The notes below the pieces were generated by a model. It was not told the DNA's origin and did not search any database. It saw only the letters and a program-made list of their open reading frames with translations. DNA of 64,000 nucleotides, from positions 79,067,501-79,131,500 of the forward strand of contig NC_088916.1 in assembly GCF_963576675.1 (NCBI RefSeq). Reading direction: 5' to 3'. This DNA comes from Euphorbia lathyris. Taxonomy: Eukaryota > Streptophyta > Magnoliopsida > Malpighiales > Euphorbiaceae. A program made the position numbers and the translations under genes. This document shows, in pieces, positions 9,923 through 22,014 of this stretch (its first letter is position 1; every line of letters starts with the position of its first letter).

Positions 9923-11804
9923 TCATGAAAAGGTGGAAAACTTTCGCGTCGCCAAAACCTCATCTCGAAGCTGGCAGATCTCTTCATATTTTTTCAAAAA
10001 GAGGGCTTGATTCGCCCAAATGGAATCCTCCATCTCATTCACAGTCTTCTCGACATCTTCCATCTCATTGTTTTTCTTATTTAGCTTAGTTGTAGCTTGC
10101 CCCACTTTCTTCAGGGCATCAATATCATTCTTCTTGGCTAAGGCTTCAGATTTACGAGGTTTGACCAGTTCAAGGTTGGTCTTATCCATATCTTTTTGAA
10201 GAGTGGAAAGCTGCTCAGTGGACAGATGAATAGTTTGATCCTGATCTGCCAAATTATGCCTTCGGCCGAATGATTTCAGCTTGGGAGGATAATGAATGTG
10301 TTGTCTGTTAGATTCTACCCAATAAGGGATCTCTTTGCGAGGAGCATTCGAATGAGAATAATTTCGGTCTATGTTTTCTTTAGACCATTTGTGGTCATCA
10401 TTGCTCCTATCGTGCTTGGATTCCTTCGGCTGATGCATCGAACTCAACCTTTCTTTAAGCAAATGGTTTAATCTATGGTCGTCCCGCTTGACAAAATCTC
10501 TGTCTCTTCTCATTAAATCGGGGAATGTCTTCGGCCTCATTGTAGTTAATTATTTGGACAAGTCCTTACTTTGGAAATTGATTGCTATGGCTTTAACATC
10601 TCCATCTATGTTCAGGTGTTTGATCTAAATGGCTACTCATTCGAAATGCTCCACCCACTCCTTCAACGACTCAATAGGCTCTTGTACCAGGTAGTTTAGA
10701 TCCTACATGGTTTTGCCTTCTAAAATGGATGTAATTAAATGATCTGCAGATTCGTTAGACATTTGCTTGAAAGATCTGATGGATCCAAGTAAAAGTATAT
10801 CATACCAGTAAGCAGCTAAATCTTTTAATATTGTTGAAAACAAACAATACATAAGAGCATATGTTGCCTTGGTGGTTTGAAGAGCCCGAAGAAAGTTTTT
10901 CACATAGATAGTTGGATCTGTCATGCCATTATAATCTTTAAGGAGGGGATATTTGAAACCTCTCGGCATCGGCTGATTCATTATCTCTGCATTCAAAAGA
11001 ATATCAACATCTATAGTTTCAGGCAATCTGGACTCTAATCCCTCGTCTTCATAACATGCCGAAGCTCGTTTTCGAGGTTATAAACCTCTTTATTCAAAGA
11101 ATGCTCTTCTTCTTTGGGCTTCGACTACTGCCTTCAGTTTCAATAATCTAGGGATTTAAAAACCTCCAATCTCTTTTTATGTGATTCACAATGATGAATC
11201 AAGGATTTAGTGGAATCATGACGAACGCCTCTATGACGCTTCAGGGATCTGGATCCTTTAGGCTTTGGAGCTTGTCTGACAGGTGAAGGTGAATGATGGC
11301 GTCTTCGGTATGGAGGGCTCGTAGGCTTCTCCTTAGATCTTCCCTGAAATACTTCTGGTTGAATTCCTTAGAGAATCCTCATTTTCTAGGACATGTTTGG
11401 GTGTCATGATGCCCTGTAAAATAAGCAATTGATCATTTTCTTTCTACATACTTGTCAGCTTCTTTTGCCTCCTTAAACTCTAACCGTATTATTTCCATCT
11501 GTAATGCATGCTCAACCCTAAGGATGTTCATAGACTCTTGAACAGATTTAAAGTTGTAAATTAGTTGTTTTGTTAATCCATCTATAAAAATGCATTGCTC
11601 ATGATCTAATGACCCTATGCAGGCATCAATTCTTTGATCCAAAGCCGGTGTAGCATACAATGGCGTTAATGGATGATTACTGGAATCCATCAAGCCATGA
11701 TTATGTGTGGCTGACGTACTAGGGATATTTTCAACTTGAAAAACTTGCTGAACCACAGGATGAACCACAAAACTATGAACATGAACCATTGTCACGAAAA
11801 ACAT
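9923..11804 (-). pseudogene. Gypsy-type retrotransposon gag relic
   Basis: Three minus-strand open segments in order: 11804-11433 (123 codons, N-terminal, helix-rich), 11026-10703 (107 codons, gag core) and 10540-9923 (205 codons, charged C-terminal part). The core has the pattern of the Ty3/Gypsy retrotransposon gag family (PF03732): PLLKDYNGMTDP, then a helical block ending AAYWYDILLLGSIRSFKQM. The segments are separated by stops and frame changes, so no full gag is encoded. The C-terminal part matches a second relic at 51120-51390 (shared FVxxDxxxxNxLLKxRLS and a YPPKxK segment), so this family has at least two copies here. No pol is seen downstream before the LINE. Confidence 0.7.
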
Positions 11805-11865
11805 CTAGGCTCACCGCAACAAATGATGTCCTTTATACTGAATGTTATCTTCTAACTGCTTCCGA

Positions 11866-12329
11866 TGACCTAAAATAACAACAAACGGTCAGGGAGGGGC
11901 TGGAGTCAGGCGAACCCTCTCCGATGTTTAAGTTAGTGATGTACTGAGAAGTACATAGTAACTTGAAAGCAAATGATTAAAAGACAATAGTGTATGAAAA
12001 ACGACGTACCTGTGGCTCTGATTTCAAGGCTATTTATAAGTAATTGTGTATCTGAACAAGGTTATCTACTTTTACACGTGGTAGTCCTTGATTGACTTCG
12101 GGCTCCTTTAATAACATCACGTGTTTGATGGGAACTAGGAGCGTGCCTTTAGGATTCGAGACAACTATTGGTCCACGTGTCCTTTTAGGCAGCTACTTAT
12201 AGAGGATTTCCTATATGTGAGCCTTTGTGCTCTCATTTGTCGTGGGTTTCCTGGACTAGGCCCAAATATTGGATTCAACCCTTATATATTTACTTAAGCG
12301 CCGTGATCCATTTGTTTAATACTATATCA
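11866..12329 (-). mobile_element. Probable 5' LTR of the Gypsy relic
   Basis: Directly upstream of the gag relic on the minus strand. The outer end on that strand starts TGATATAG (12329). A TATAAATAG box is at 12038-12030, about 230 bp before gag. The inner boundary is uncertain (11866 or 11937 are candidate ends) and no clear primer-binding site was found. Confidence 0.45.
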
Positions 12330-13005
12330 CCAACCATTTCAGAGAAAAAAAACCCATAAGTAAGTAATACACTTGTACCAAAAAGTTCATAAGATACAAC
12401 AGAGCCTCCATAGGATCCTCTTCAGGCTGTAATTCATGCAAAACTTTTAAATGGTTATCAAAGTCCATGGCCCTCAATCCATCACCCATCGCAGGTCATA
12501 AGGATGATAGAATCTAAAAAGAATCAGTTTCTACCCTAGGTCCTTAATATTCAAGCCTCTTTCTGGTCGCCAAAGACTCGCCAACATGTGCTTCATTATC
12601 GTAAAATTAAAAGACCTATTTATCATTAGGGGTTCCAACAAGACAATGATCACATGAGGAGAGAACGACTCTCGTGAGGAGCAACAAAAATGTTGACATA
12701 AGTTGTTCATATGTATTTTTTTTTGAAAATGATAAAATTAAAACTACTTTTTTTTTTTTACCATTACACGAATCTAATTAGAAAGCTGTGAAAGTTAATT
12801 TACCAATCTCTATAAAAGTCCATCAATGTTTATAAAATTCATTAAAAAAGAAATCTATGAAAGTCCTCCATAAGTTTATGAAATCTACAAAAAAAAAAAA
12901 AAAAGTAATTAAAAATCTATTAAAATCTATAAAATCATTCAATTAAAAAGTCTTTCCCATACAAAAATCTTTTAAAATTTCGGATACCATACACCCCTTA
13001 AGCTA
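12330..13005. other. Intergenic DNA with possible MITE remnant
   Basis: No gene. From about 12770 to 13000 the DNA is rich in TCTATAAAATC-like words and ends CCATACACCCC, resembling one end of a degraded short element. No partner end was found. Confidence 0.3.
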
Positions 13006-13727
13006 ATAAAAATCAATGTTATCAGAACCGGACCGGACATCAAACCGGATTGATGATTGGGTCACGGGTTACTTGGTCGGAACCGGATGACTCGGATTGA
13101 TCGAACCGGATGACGTAAAATAAATAATATTTATATATATTTAGTATATATAATTAATTTAAAATTATTTTTATACATTATGTATATCCAAAATAAATTA
13201 TAAACAACTTTTGCTTTATTATTTTTTGTTAATTTGAGTCTTAAATATATAACAAATAAATTAAGTTCAGAATAAATTGAAATATATCAACATATTCTAT
13301 GTCATAAGATCTTTTTAAAAATATATTATAAACTTAAAACGGACAAATGATGAATGAGAAATTGATGCTTAAAGTGAATGATTTGATATGGTTTGGAAGA
13401 AGATAAAATGAAATTAAACATTCATATCCCACATAGAAAAAAAAATGAGAAACTTAACTGGTTTATAAGTAAATAGGCTTTACAAGCCTTTAACCAATTA
13501 CTAGGGAAAATGCTCTCTCACGCGCAGAGGGGGTGCAATCGATTAACTGCTGGGTTAGGGGCGCACCCGCACGACATGGGCGATGCGAATGCTGGACCGG
13601 GGTCACACCGGTTCCCAGCCGGACCGCCGGGTCTCTCTGGTTTTTTGAACATTAAAAAAACCAAGCAGGCTCGGACCGGCTTCCTCACCGGCCGGTCCGG
13701 TCCGAGCATGACAACATTGATAAAAAT
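13006..13727. mobile_element. Non-autonomous hAT element with perfect 8-bp TSD
   Basis: Element 13014-13719 (706 bp) has terminal inverted repeats starting CAATGTTATCAGAACCGGAC on the left and, inverted, CAATGTTGTCATGCTCGGAC on the right. It is flanked by ATAAAAAT at 13006-13013 and at 13720-13727, an exact 8-bp duplication. The outer two thirds are AT-rich and the right 230 bp GC-rich. Open frames at 13510-13800 in the GC-rich part are incidental. A diverged end of the same family (CAATGTTTTAAAAACCGG) starts at 33970. Confidence 0.88.
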
Positions 13728-13773
13728 TACAAGATAGAAAAACATAATTTATAAATAATATAATTGAGTATCT

Positions 13774-14313
13774 AAATCTAACAGGGGTTAAATGCATCAT
13801 TAGTCATTAAATTTATATGGTTGTCTCAAAATGATCACTCAACTTCAATTTGTTTCAATAAAATCACTCAACTTTGAGTTTTGTCTCAATTAGGTCACTA
13901 TGACGATTATTTCAGTGATTAAAAAACATCGGAATGATGACGTAAGTGATACGTCAATATAAAGCAACACATATCTCTGACCGAAACGAAATATGACAGC
14001 CACATGTTGGGTATTTTTATGAAAAAACTAAATTTTACTTTTTTTTTCATAAAAATAATCGACACGTGATAGTCAGGTGGCACATATGTGGATGTCATAT
14101 GTCATTTCGGTTAGAAATATGAGTTGTCTCATATTGACGTATCACTTATGTCATCATTCCGATGTTTTTTAATCACTGAAATCGTCATAGTGACCTAATT
14201 GAGACAAAACTCAAAGTTGAGTTATTTTATTGAGACAAATTGAAGTTAAGTAACCATTTTGAGATAATCATGTAAGTTCAGTGACCAATAGTGCATTTAA
14301 CCCAAATCTAACA
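13774..14313. mobile_element. Long-arm foldback MITE, Mutator-like
   Basis: Element 13784-14303 is almost entirely two inverted arms of about 240-260 bp around a short T-rich loop near 14035. Ends read GGGGTTAAATGCA and, inverted, GGGTTAAATGCA. The flanks AAATCTAACA at 13774-13783 and 14304-14313 are identical, consistent with a 9-bp (MULE-type) duplication plus one matching base. Transcription across it would give a long hairpin. Confidence 0.88.
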
Positions 14314-14446
14314 TGTTATGAGTGTTTACGTGACTATGTATCTATTTTTCATTAGTCACGGTGATAAATGAATAAATACAGGGAAACTTGAGACGGGATT
14401 GAACATACACTAATCGCTAAAAACCTATTTTTTTAATTAAGCACTT

Positions 14447-15107
14447 CACATATTCAGTGGCGAATACATGATTATTTGGTTGGAGGGTCAATTTTATACG
14501 TGCGTTCGGAATTTTTTTTTTTTACTAAATCAAATTTGCTTAATTTTTTTTTTGTATACATGCGTGTTATAATTTGAATAGTCAAGAACCAATTTTAAGT
14601 ATTAATGTACAATTTCTCAAAATTAAGCTAGATTTCGTTTAATAGTCATAACATGTAAAAAAATTTGGATTTAGGGAGGGCTAAACATGTAAAAAAAATT
14701 AAAAAATTTGATTTCAGATTGCCTACCAGGCCAAAAAAAAATTATAATTTGGATTTAAGGAGGCCTAACTGGCAAAAAAATTTTAGAAATTTGGATTTAT
14801 AGAAGCTTAACAGGCAAAAAAAAAATATTAGAAATTTGGATTTAGAGAAGTCTATCAGAACTAAAAAGATTTAGAAATTTGGATTTATAGAGGCCTTACA
14901 GGCAAAAAAAAAAAAATTAGAAATTTGGATTTAACCTTTTGAAAAGAAACAAGTGTTTTTAACCATCTCATCTACCTTTAAACAATGAAATATTACTATA
15001 TAGAGTCTATATAGGCTAATATTAGGGGGACCGAAACTACTCGTGACCATGGTGGTTCCGGCGCCCGGCGGCCCAGCCCCCTCCCTGTTTCCGCCCCTGG
15101 ACATATT
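14447..15107. mobile_element. Non-autonomous hAT element (CAGTGGCG family)
   Basis: Element 14455-15099 starts CAGTGGCGAATAC and ends GTTTCCGCCCCTG, which inverted is CAGGGGCGG. The flanking 8 bp are CACATATT (14447-14454) and GACATATT (15100-15107), 7 of 8 identical. Related elements or ends are at 20531, 37708-38445, 46913-47556 and 51858. The interior holds the tandem repeat at 14650-14935. Confidence 0.78.
14650..14935. repeat. Approximately 46-bp tandem repeat, about 6 copies
   Basis: Imperfect units built on AAATTTGGATTTA, then GAGGCCTAACAGGC, then an A run of variable length. It lies inside the hAT element at 14455-15099. Confidence 0.8.
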
Positions 15108-15420
15108 GCACAGTAAATCCTATTCTTAGTCAGTAAATCCTGAATTCGTCACTGATCATATACCAGGTCGGAGCCTATATTGAGTGGAGACTAGCAAATT
15201 TTTTTTTTTTTTTGATGTTGAACACCCTTCAATCAATTCCCAATTAATTCACCTCAAAATTCAAATTCTATCATCTTATTTTCAAACATTTCCACAATTT
15301 TAGCTTATACATTCTATTAATAGTTACAATGACTTCCAAGAGGAAAAAACTATTTGCATTTTGTTGTAGGAAGTGAAAATCTTATCCATCTTGTACAAAT
15401 CAAAACAAGACTCGCCTCGC

Positions 15421-15662
15421 TACAGCTCCGGTGAGTTCCCTTAACCAAGCCGCTATCTCCGTTGGCTAATTCTCCCCGGATCACATACCGAAACGACGAA
15501 CTACAGCTCCGGTGGGTTCCCTTAACCAAATCGCTCTCTCTCTTTGGCCAATTCTCCATGTATCACATACCGAAACAACGAACTATAGCTCCGGTGGGTT
15601 CTCTTAATCAAGCCGCTATCTCCCTTTGGCTAATTCTCCATGGATCACATACCGAAATGACG
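15421..15662. repeat. 82-bp tandem repeat, about 3 copies, across the DUF547 stop codon
   Basis: The word CCGAAAYRACGAAC recurs at 15488, 15570 and 15652, giving an 82-bp period, with a further partial unit to the left. The rightmost copy includes the last coding codons and stop of the DUF547 gene; the others lie in its 3' flank or UTR. The period is not a multiple of three, so extra copies are not in-frame extensions. Confidence 0.9.
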
Positions 15663-18600
15663 AACTCTGCGGTAACCAATGAACAAACTTGTCTACCTTT
15701 CTCCTCATACATTTCCTCATACATCTCTGTTGTTCTTCTGTAAGACACCCGCTTATCGCCTCTAGTAGCCCGGACACATCCATTGCGACGTCCTTAGCGA
15801 AGTACGAAAGTAGTTTTGGTAGGAAAATCTTTGTGTCCTTGTGTATGTAGACACTTGCTTGAATGAACTCTTCTTTAGCAAGCTTCAATTCTTGAAAGAT
15901 GTTCTTCGCTGTGAAAACTCGAACCTGAGATCATAATACAACGAGTTTGAATCTAGGATTGACGTATAAAATTTGCATTTCATTGTGAATTCAGAAGAGA
16001 GTGCCATTCTTACCGCGGGATCGGAGTATGTTCCTGTACATAGTGCAAAATGAACAAGTGGCTCGGGGTATTCTAAGGCGTACACATGCTTAACGCTCCC
16101 TGTCTTCGATTTCCTCCCCGGAGAAAATAGATTTTGCAGCCACTGCAGTCATAAATCATACATGTCTCGTGTTCATAAATCGGAATGCATAATTGATATA
16201 GCTAGCTAGGGGTCTCAAAGGGGAAGGAAATACCGGTTCTGAGTAATTAGACCGAATCCCGAAGATAGAGCTTTGTATTGTACACGCAGTTATGCAATGT
16301 CCGCCAACATTATATGTCGCCTGAAAGATGGAAATTACGGTGAGACAACTATCGAATAAGGTTCAACGATAAACAACTAGACATGCTCTTCACCTTTGAA
16401 ATGGAGGCGCCTTTTACGCGACTACGAGTTCCATATGCTAAGTATGCCTGCGAAGGAGATGTCGTTAGTACGCTTACAATGTATTTAAAACAGTACAATT
16501 GCTAATTAAAACACGGAGCTGCCATCGAGTAGAGACGTACATGCATGATCAAAGCATTGTGTATGTTAATCCAAAACGCGAGCTTTTCTTCGCGCTTCAT
16601 CTTCGTTGGATCAACTTTCTCGAGACTCCGAACCAATGACCTACACAACTATAAAACAAGTGAGAAACTTTAGAAAAGAAAAAGACGTTAAGTATTTTTG
16701 AGGAAAAGCTGTTTTCATCTAGCATCTTTCGGACCAAAAGGCCCGAACTCTTGACTGATGCCTTAGATGAACCGAAGACCCGAACACGAGTATAAAACAA
16801 GTGAGAAACATACGATATATATACAGTAAAGTTACGTGTGAACCACCTGAAAGTTTTTAGCATTACAGCTGCATAATTGAAACTATCGTCATCGAAACAT
16901 ATCTTCAGAACTTCGACCATTGAAGCGTATGGCCCGACTTCTTCTTTCAATCCTTGATGATTCACTACGGGATCCTCACTATACTGTGGACTCCAATTAT
17001 CACAAGGATTGCGGGAAGAAAATATACTTGACGACGAAAAGGATGAAGGAGGAGAAGATAACGAACCCCCTTGGCAATGAGGGGGGTTAGCGAGTCTGCA
17101 GTAAATAGAAGATATACATTTCAATATGTCTTCGGAGAGTCTATCCGGAGTATTAAAACTGTCTAGTAAGCAGGAAGCACCAAGGTGATCTGCAAGGCTG
17201 CGACGAGCAGAATCAGCATTCTTTCGATCCTGCAAATGCTTACCAAAGAGATCACAATGTAATCACGTATGTGATAAAGGAACGGAATAAGCAAGAAGTT
17301 CGGTAAGTTATGAGTACCCTCGTCGATGTTGAATGTGAGCTAGCAGAACAACTCTGATCATCTGAACTGATCCAACAATGCGCGGGGGTGCGGGTGGTCT
17401 GATCAACGTAGAAGGACTTGGTCTCTATACATGGTTTAACGTTGTTGTCATGTGATTGATTCGCTACAACTTGTGATGGTAACGTTTTTTCAGCGACATT
17501 TGATGTAGCAGGCAGATGCTCTTCATAAGCCGTCCGGTAGAGTGACAAAAGATACCTCTCTAAATGCAGAATTTCGGATTCAAGCGTGGCGATCTCTTTC
17601 CTCAATGCATCAGAAGACTGCATTAGATGATCAAGAGGTCAAACCAAGATTAACAACATGAAATGTGCGTGTGCGTGTGTGAGTGTTTCTTCGGCTCCTT
17701 CAGAATGTGTTTAAATTGGAAAATGTGAGTATAGATTAAACCTTTGCAGGAGTTCCGGTACTAGGAATAGATATGACGGAGGCGACCGTGTTCTCTGACA
17801 TTACAATCTGAATCAAAGCAAAGCATAAAGAATTCAACTTAATCAACAATGTGGTTCAAATCACAATCGTCTCTAATCTTGTATCACAAATTATCAAGTC
17901 TCGGGTATCACGAGACCCGACTACACCCAAAAGCTCAAACATATGCACTCAAGATTCTAAAAAACACAGAGTTCAGTGAGATCTCCAACAGCATAGCCTC
18001 AATCAACTAGATTATTAAACAATTATCGACCAAACCAAATTATTCCGGAGAGAGCTTGAGCTGAAAACCATTTTTCAGACTCCTCACCGGACATTTATTT
18101 CATTCATTAGGAACTCGACAAGCTTCATAGATGTGAAATTAGAGATGCAATCATAAGAACAAGAGATTTATATAGTTGGCCATTTTTTCCTACATCCTCA
18201 CATTAGTTAGGAACTAGATCGGTTGTTGATTACAACAAGCTCGATAAGTGTGAAATTAAACATGCGATCATAATAACAAGAGATTTATATAGTTCGGTTA
18301 TTTATGCCTACATCCACGGGCGGGGAAAATCACATAATTCATTAGTAAAATCCCATCCTTTATCTTTTACCCAATACCTAACTCTCAAATCTCATGAGAC
18401 CCGACTACACCCGAAAGCTCAAATATATGCACATCCCAACCCGAGACACGAGCTTCAAAATGCAGATAAATAAGTAAACAACTCTTGCTTATATAAGCCT
18501 AAATACGCCGAAAAGTATAATAATTTTCCTAATAAGATTCACTTAAAGAAAGTTTTCAATTCCTATTCTATTTAGGAAAATCAAACAAAATAGGATTTTA

Positions 18601-19752
18601 GATATAGCTTAACAATATTCATGTGAATGACCACTCCGTGCTGCACGGAAACGGAAACTGACACAGGTTTTGTTGCTATCTAAAAAATATAGCTAGGAAA
18701 CGGCAGGGACGAATTCAGGGGGGCTTTAGCACCCACTGGTCAATGGGAAAACGCCAAAACAGACACAGAAAACGTAAAAATATAGCTAGTAAACGGCAGG
18801 GACGGGTTTCAGGGTGGCTTGAGCACCCATACCGGAAAACGCCAAAACAGATCCAGGAAACGTTGTTTCTATAAAAGTATAGCTAGGAAACGGCAGGGAT
18901 GGGTTAGGGGGGCTTGAGCACCCAATGGTCGCCCGAAAACTATAATAATTTTCCTAATAAGATTCACTTAAAGAAAGTTTTCAATTCCCATTCTATTTAG
19001 GAAAATCAAACAAAATAGAATTTTAGATATAGCTTAACAATATTGATGCGAATGACCACTCTATGTTGCACGGAAATGAAAACTGATAAGGAAACTTAAA
19101 CTGACACAAAAATGGAAACAGACACCAAAAAGGTAACGACAAGGACGGATTCAGCATCCACTGGTTGCCAGAAAACGCCAAATTTTCTGTGGAAACTGTG
19201 TGCCGGATTTTAATTTTGTATATAAAACATACAAAAAAAAAATATGAATTTAGCACCCATAAATTACGACAGACCACCGCAAGCACCCTATGAGTGAATC
19301 CTGATCAAACTGATACGGAACTGAAACTGACACGGAAATGGAAACAGACACCATAAAGGGAACCAGAAGGACAGATTCAGGGGCTTTAGCATCCACTGGT
19401 TGGTTGCTGGAAAACGCCAAAATTTCTATAGAAACTGTATGCGGGTATTTAATTTTGTATATAAAACATAAAAAAAAAAAAAAGAATTTAGCACCCATAA
19501 ATTACGAGAGAACACCTCAAGTACCCTGTCAGTGAATCCTGATCTCACTAAAAAACTGTAATGGAAACGGAAACTGACACGAAACGCGGCAACATAGCAA
19601 CTCATATTATGCAATGACAAGAACATCAGTTGAAATCTTTCAAAGGCAATTACTTCTCCTGAAGTAAGCAAAAAAGGAAGCCAGTCACTTACAGAATTTG
19701 ATAGAGCTTGAGCAGATAGCCTAGGTGATATATTTAGGACATTGTTGAGCAT
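15616..19752 (-). CDS. Leucine-zipper and DUF547 domain protein
   Basis: Plant DUF547 family protein with an N-terminal MIP1-type leucine zipper; molecular function is not established for the family. My splice model, coding exons in order: 19752-19693, 17807-17742, 17617-17318, 17229-16847, 16640-16541, 16447-16394, 16320-16234, 16142-16014, 15924-15616. All introns are GT-AG and the joined frame stays open, giving 495 aa. The zipper is at residues 43-77 (SSDALRKEIATLESEI then HLERYLLSLYR). A conserved central block includes CISSIYCRLANPP. DUF547 lies at about 270-410 (EEKLAFWINIHNALIMHAYL, YNVGGH, EPLVHFALCTG, and LLPKLL-like FLPKLLSYFAKDV). An in-frame TAG lies upstream of the 19752 ATG; if that exon is untranslated, the ATG at 17801 gives 473 aa. 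It appears intact and is the best supported host gene in the window. Confidence 0.88.
18513..19545. repeat. Tandem duplications inside the first large DUF547 intron
   Basis: A block of about 150 bp beginning TATAATAATTTTCCTAATAA occurs at about 18517 and about 18941 (period about 424 bp). Between them are three units with GGAAACGGCAGGGA and GCACCCA (near 18700, 18790, 18890). A second duplication with period about 239 bp covers 19100-19310 and 19340-19545 (TTTTGTATATAAAACATA at 19213 and 19452). A related single copy is at 27110-27265. All lie in the 1885-bp intron 17808-19692. Confidence 0.75.
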
Positions 19753-19769
19753 TTTCACAGTCTAAAACA

Positions 19770-19802
19770 CTAAAACCCAATATAAGAATTCCCAATTTGC
19801 AT
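19770..19802 (-). promoter_or_regulatory. Upstream ORF in DUF547 leader exon
   Basis: The inferred leader exon (19802-19693) opens, directly after a TTTTGTTTCAG acceptor, with an ATG that is followed by ten codons and ends in TAG before the main ATG at 19752. It could limit translation of the main ORF. The exon assignment itself is inferred. Confidence 0.4.
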
Positions 19803-19953
19803 CTGAAACAAAATAAAAAATGGAGCAGCAATAAGAGTTTGTTAACTCACATCACATCCAATGAAATAGAAGAAAAGGCACAAAAAGAAAAGGGAAAAAG
19901 ATGAAATCTTTGACTACCACTAAACAATTAAAATTAGATTAAGTGTCTATTAC

Positions 19954-20110
19954 CTCAGTCAAAGGCTACACAACTTCAACTTCAACTTCTCCAACCTAAT
20001 CTAAATAGAAAAAAGAAAGGAAGTTAGTGTAAATCTGTAATGGTGTTAGGAAGAAAGAAAGAAAGAGGGGAAAAGGACAATGGGGGGACAAGGTACCAAA
20101 TAGGCATTAA
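19954..20110 (-). other. Probable first 5' UTR exon of the DUF547 gene
   Basis: On the minus strand a CT/GTT-rich leader ends at a good donor (GACTGAG then GTAATAG, boundary 19954), 151 bp before the next acceptor at 19802. The 5' limit is a guess; no convincing TATA box was identified. Confidence 0.35.
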
Positions 20111-20530
20111 AGACAGCAATTATGAGACTCAGTTGAGTTGATGAGTGATGACAGAAGCAAAGCAAACACATGCACTTAATTAACTCATTAAACTAATAAT
20201 AATCATTATTATTAGATATTAGGTGGAATGGAAGAAAGTAAACTTAGATGATGATGATTATGATTATGACTTTACTAAAGATATATGGAGCAGGTTAATT
20301 TTAATTAGTTCAGCTAATCTCACTCACTCTTAATTAAACCCCTTAGTTAGAATCCATCCAAATCAAAGCAAATCATAATAATAATAAGAAAGAAAGAAAG
20401 AAACCATATCTTCTAATTGAAAACCAAATAAATATCAGAAGGAGAAGAAGAAAGAAACATCAGCAGATGTTAATTAATGAAATTGGTAGACAAAGCATTA
20501 ATAAAATTGCTCAAATTGCTCCAGTACAGT

Positions 20531-20850
20531 CAGTGGCGGACCCAAGGTTTGAGATTAGGGGAGGCTAATTTTAGTCTTGCAAGTGGGGCAGATTCAGTGA
20601 CGATTACAGGATTACTTGGAAGGTCAATTTTACAATGACTACATTTTTATGGCAGTTTTGTTTTTCAATCTCATTTTACATCATTCTTGGCTATTTTTTC
20701 TTTTTGTTCCGATAGATATTTTGGGAGCTATCTTGCATTCCAAACGCTCAATTTGCCGAAATTGGAACCATCAAAGTGATTCCGGAGGTTGGGAGGGTGG
20801 CACCCCCTGTCTCCACCCGGACTTCAACGCCGGTGGAGGAGAAATGAGTG
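20531..20850. repeat. hAT-family end fragment
   Basis: Starts CAGTGGCGGACCCAAGG, the terminal sequence of the family at 14455-15099. No matching right terminus or target duplication was found, so it is probably a truncated copy. Confidence 0.5.
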
Positions 20851-20880
20851 AATTGATAATAAAAAAAAGAAAGAAAGAGT

Positions 20881-21254
20881 TAAGAGCATCTCCAAGAGAC
20901 TCTTAGTGCACTCTCTAAAAATAATATAAATAATTGACTCTTAGTGATTTAAGAGTGACTAAGACATTTCATCTCTAACAATACTACTTGTATTCACTCC
21001 TTATATATTATTTTATCATTAAAATTATTAATTGTTGTTATATTTACTAATAGTGACTCCTCAATAATAAATTATTAATAAAAAATGAATTAAGAGGCAC
21101 TAAGAGGTGGAGAGAGACTCTCTATTAACAGGGAGGATGTAGAGGCTCTTAGTGATTTGAGTAGCGCTAAGAGACTGTTAGAGCTGATTTTTCATTCTCC
21201 CTCTTCAAATTTTAACTTAAGAACCAACTTAAAAGACTATTGGAGATGCTCTAA
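20881..21254. mobile_element. PIF/Harbinger (Tourist-like) MITE with TAA target duplication
   Basis: Element 20884-21251 (368 bp) starts GAGCATCTCCAAGAGACTC and ends GACTATTGGAGATGCTC, which are inverse termini. TAA flanks it at 20881-20883 and 21252-21254. The AT-rich interior has CTCTTAGTG-like motifs in both orientations and no ORF. Confidence 0.87.
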
Positions 21255-22014
21255 GACTTTAGAAAAAAGAGGAAGAAAGTAAGAAGGAACTAATTCAGAC
21301 GGAGACAGCATCCTACTCAGGATTTTGCTAAAGCCGGGGTTCTGCCCCCTAAGCAATGGACTACTTTTCCCCATTGTATTTACCCAAAAACAAAAATTCT
21401 ATTGGACGAACTACATTTCAAAAATTTCAATTAAATACCAATAAGCATTGAAATATTGTATCAATAAATCCCGAATTCGTCACGGAATACCTCTATTGAA
21501 CCAACTTTTAGCAACTACTCCATTGAACCAACTTTTAAGTTTTTACAGTAAAAACATCAAAAAAAAATGAAGTAATATATCAATAAATCCCGAATCCGTC
21601 ACTAAGTTTCGAAAAAAGTTAGGTTTATTTAATTTATCTTCTTACAGTTAATAAATAATGGCATATTTAGAAAGAGAGACAACATAAATTTCAGTAAACT
21701 AACCTTTCGTTTTTTTTTCCCCCTTTCTCGAGGTAGTCAGGAGCAAGGTGCAGTAGAGAGCAATTAAAAAAAAAGAAACAAAGGTTATTTTATTTTATTT
21801 TACTAGTCCTGATTGTCGGTTGATTTTTACTAAATAAAAAGTTTTATGGGCCGATATTTAATTAATTAATATTAATAATAAGGCCCATATCTATAGTTCT
21901 TCTGGCCCATATGATTCTCATAATTATTCATAAAATCAAATCAAATCTAATAATTTGTCCTTTTCTTTTCTTTATTTTATCCTCCATTACCAATAAGATA
22001 GTATAAAAGTATAC
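21255..22014. other. Intergenic DNA with short repeat fragments
   Basis: The phrase AATAAATCCCGAATYCGTCAC occurs near 21464 and 21581, a fragment also seen near 15120 and 27240 as part of dispersed repeats. No gene. Confidence 0.4.

Noticed and set aside
13510..13800. GC-rich ORFs of 65-75 aa
   Set aside because: They lie inside the non-autonomous hAT element and have no domain.
16597..17235. 212-aa single open frame read as an independent protein
   Set aside because: It is DUF547 exon 3 reading through an intron; the splice model explains it better.
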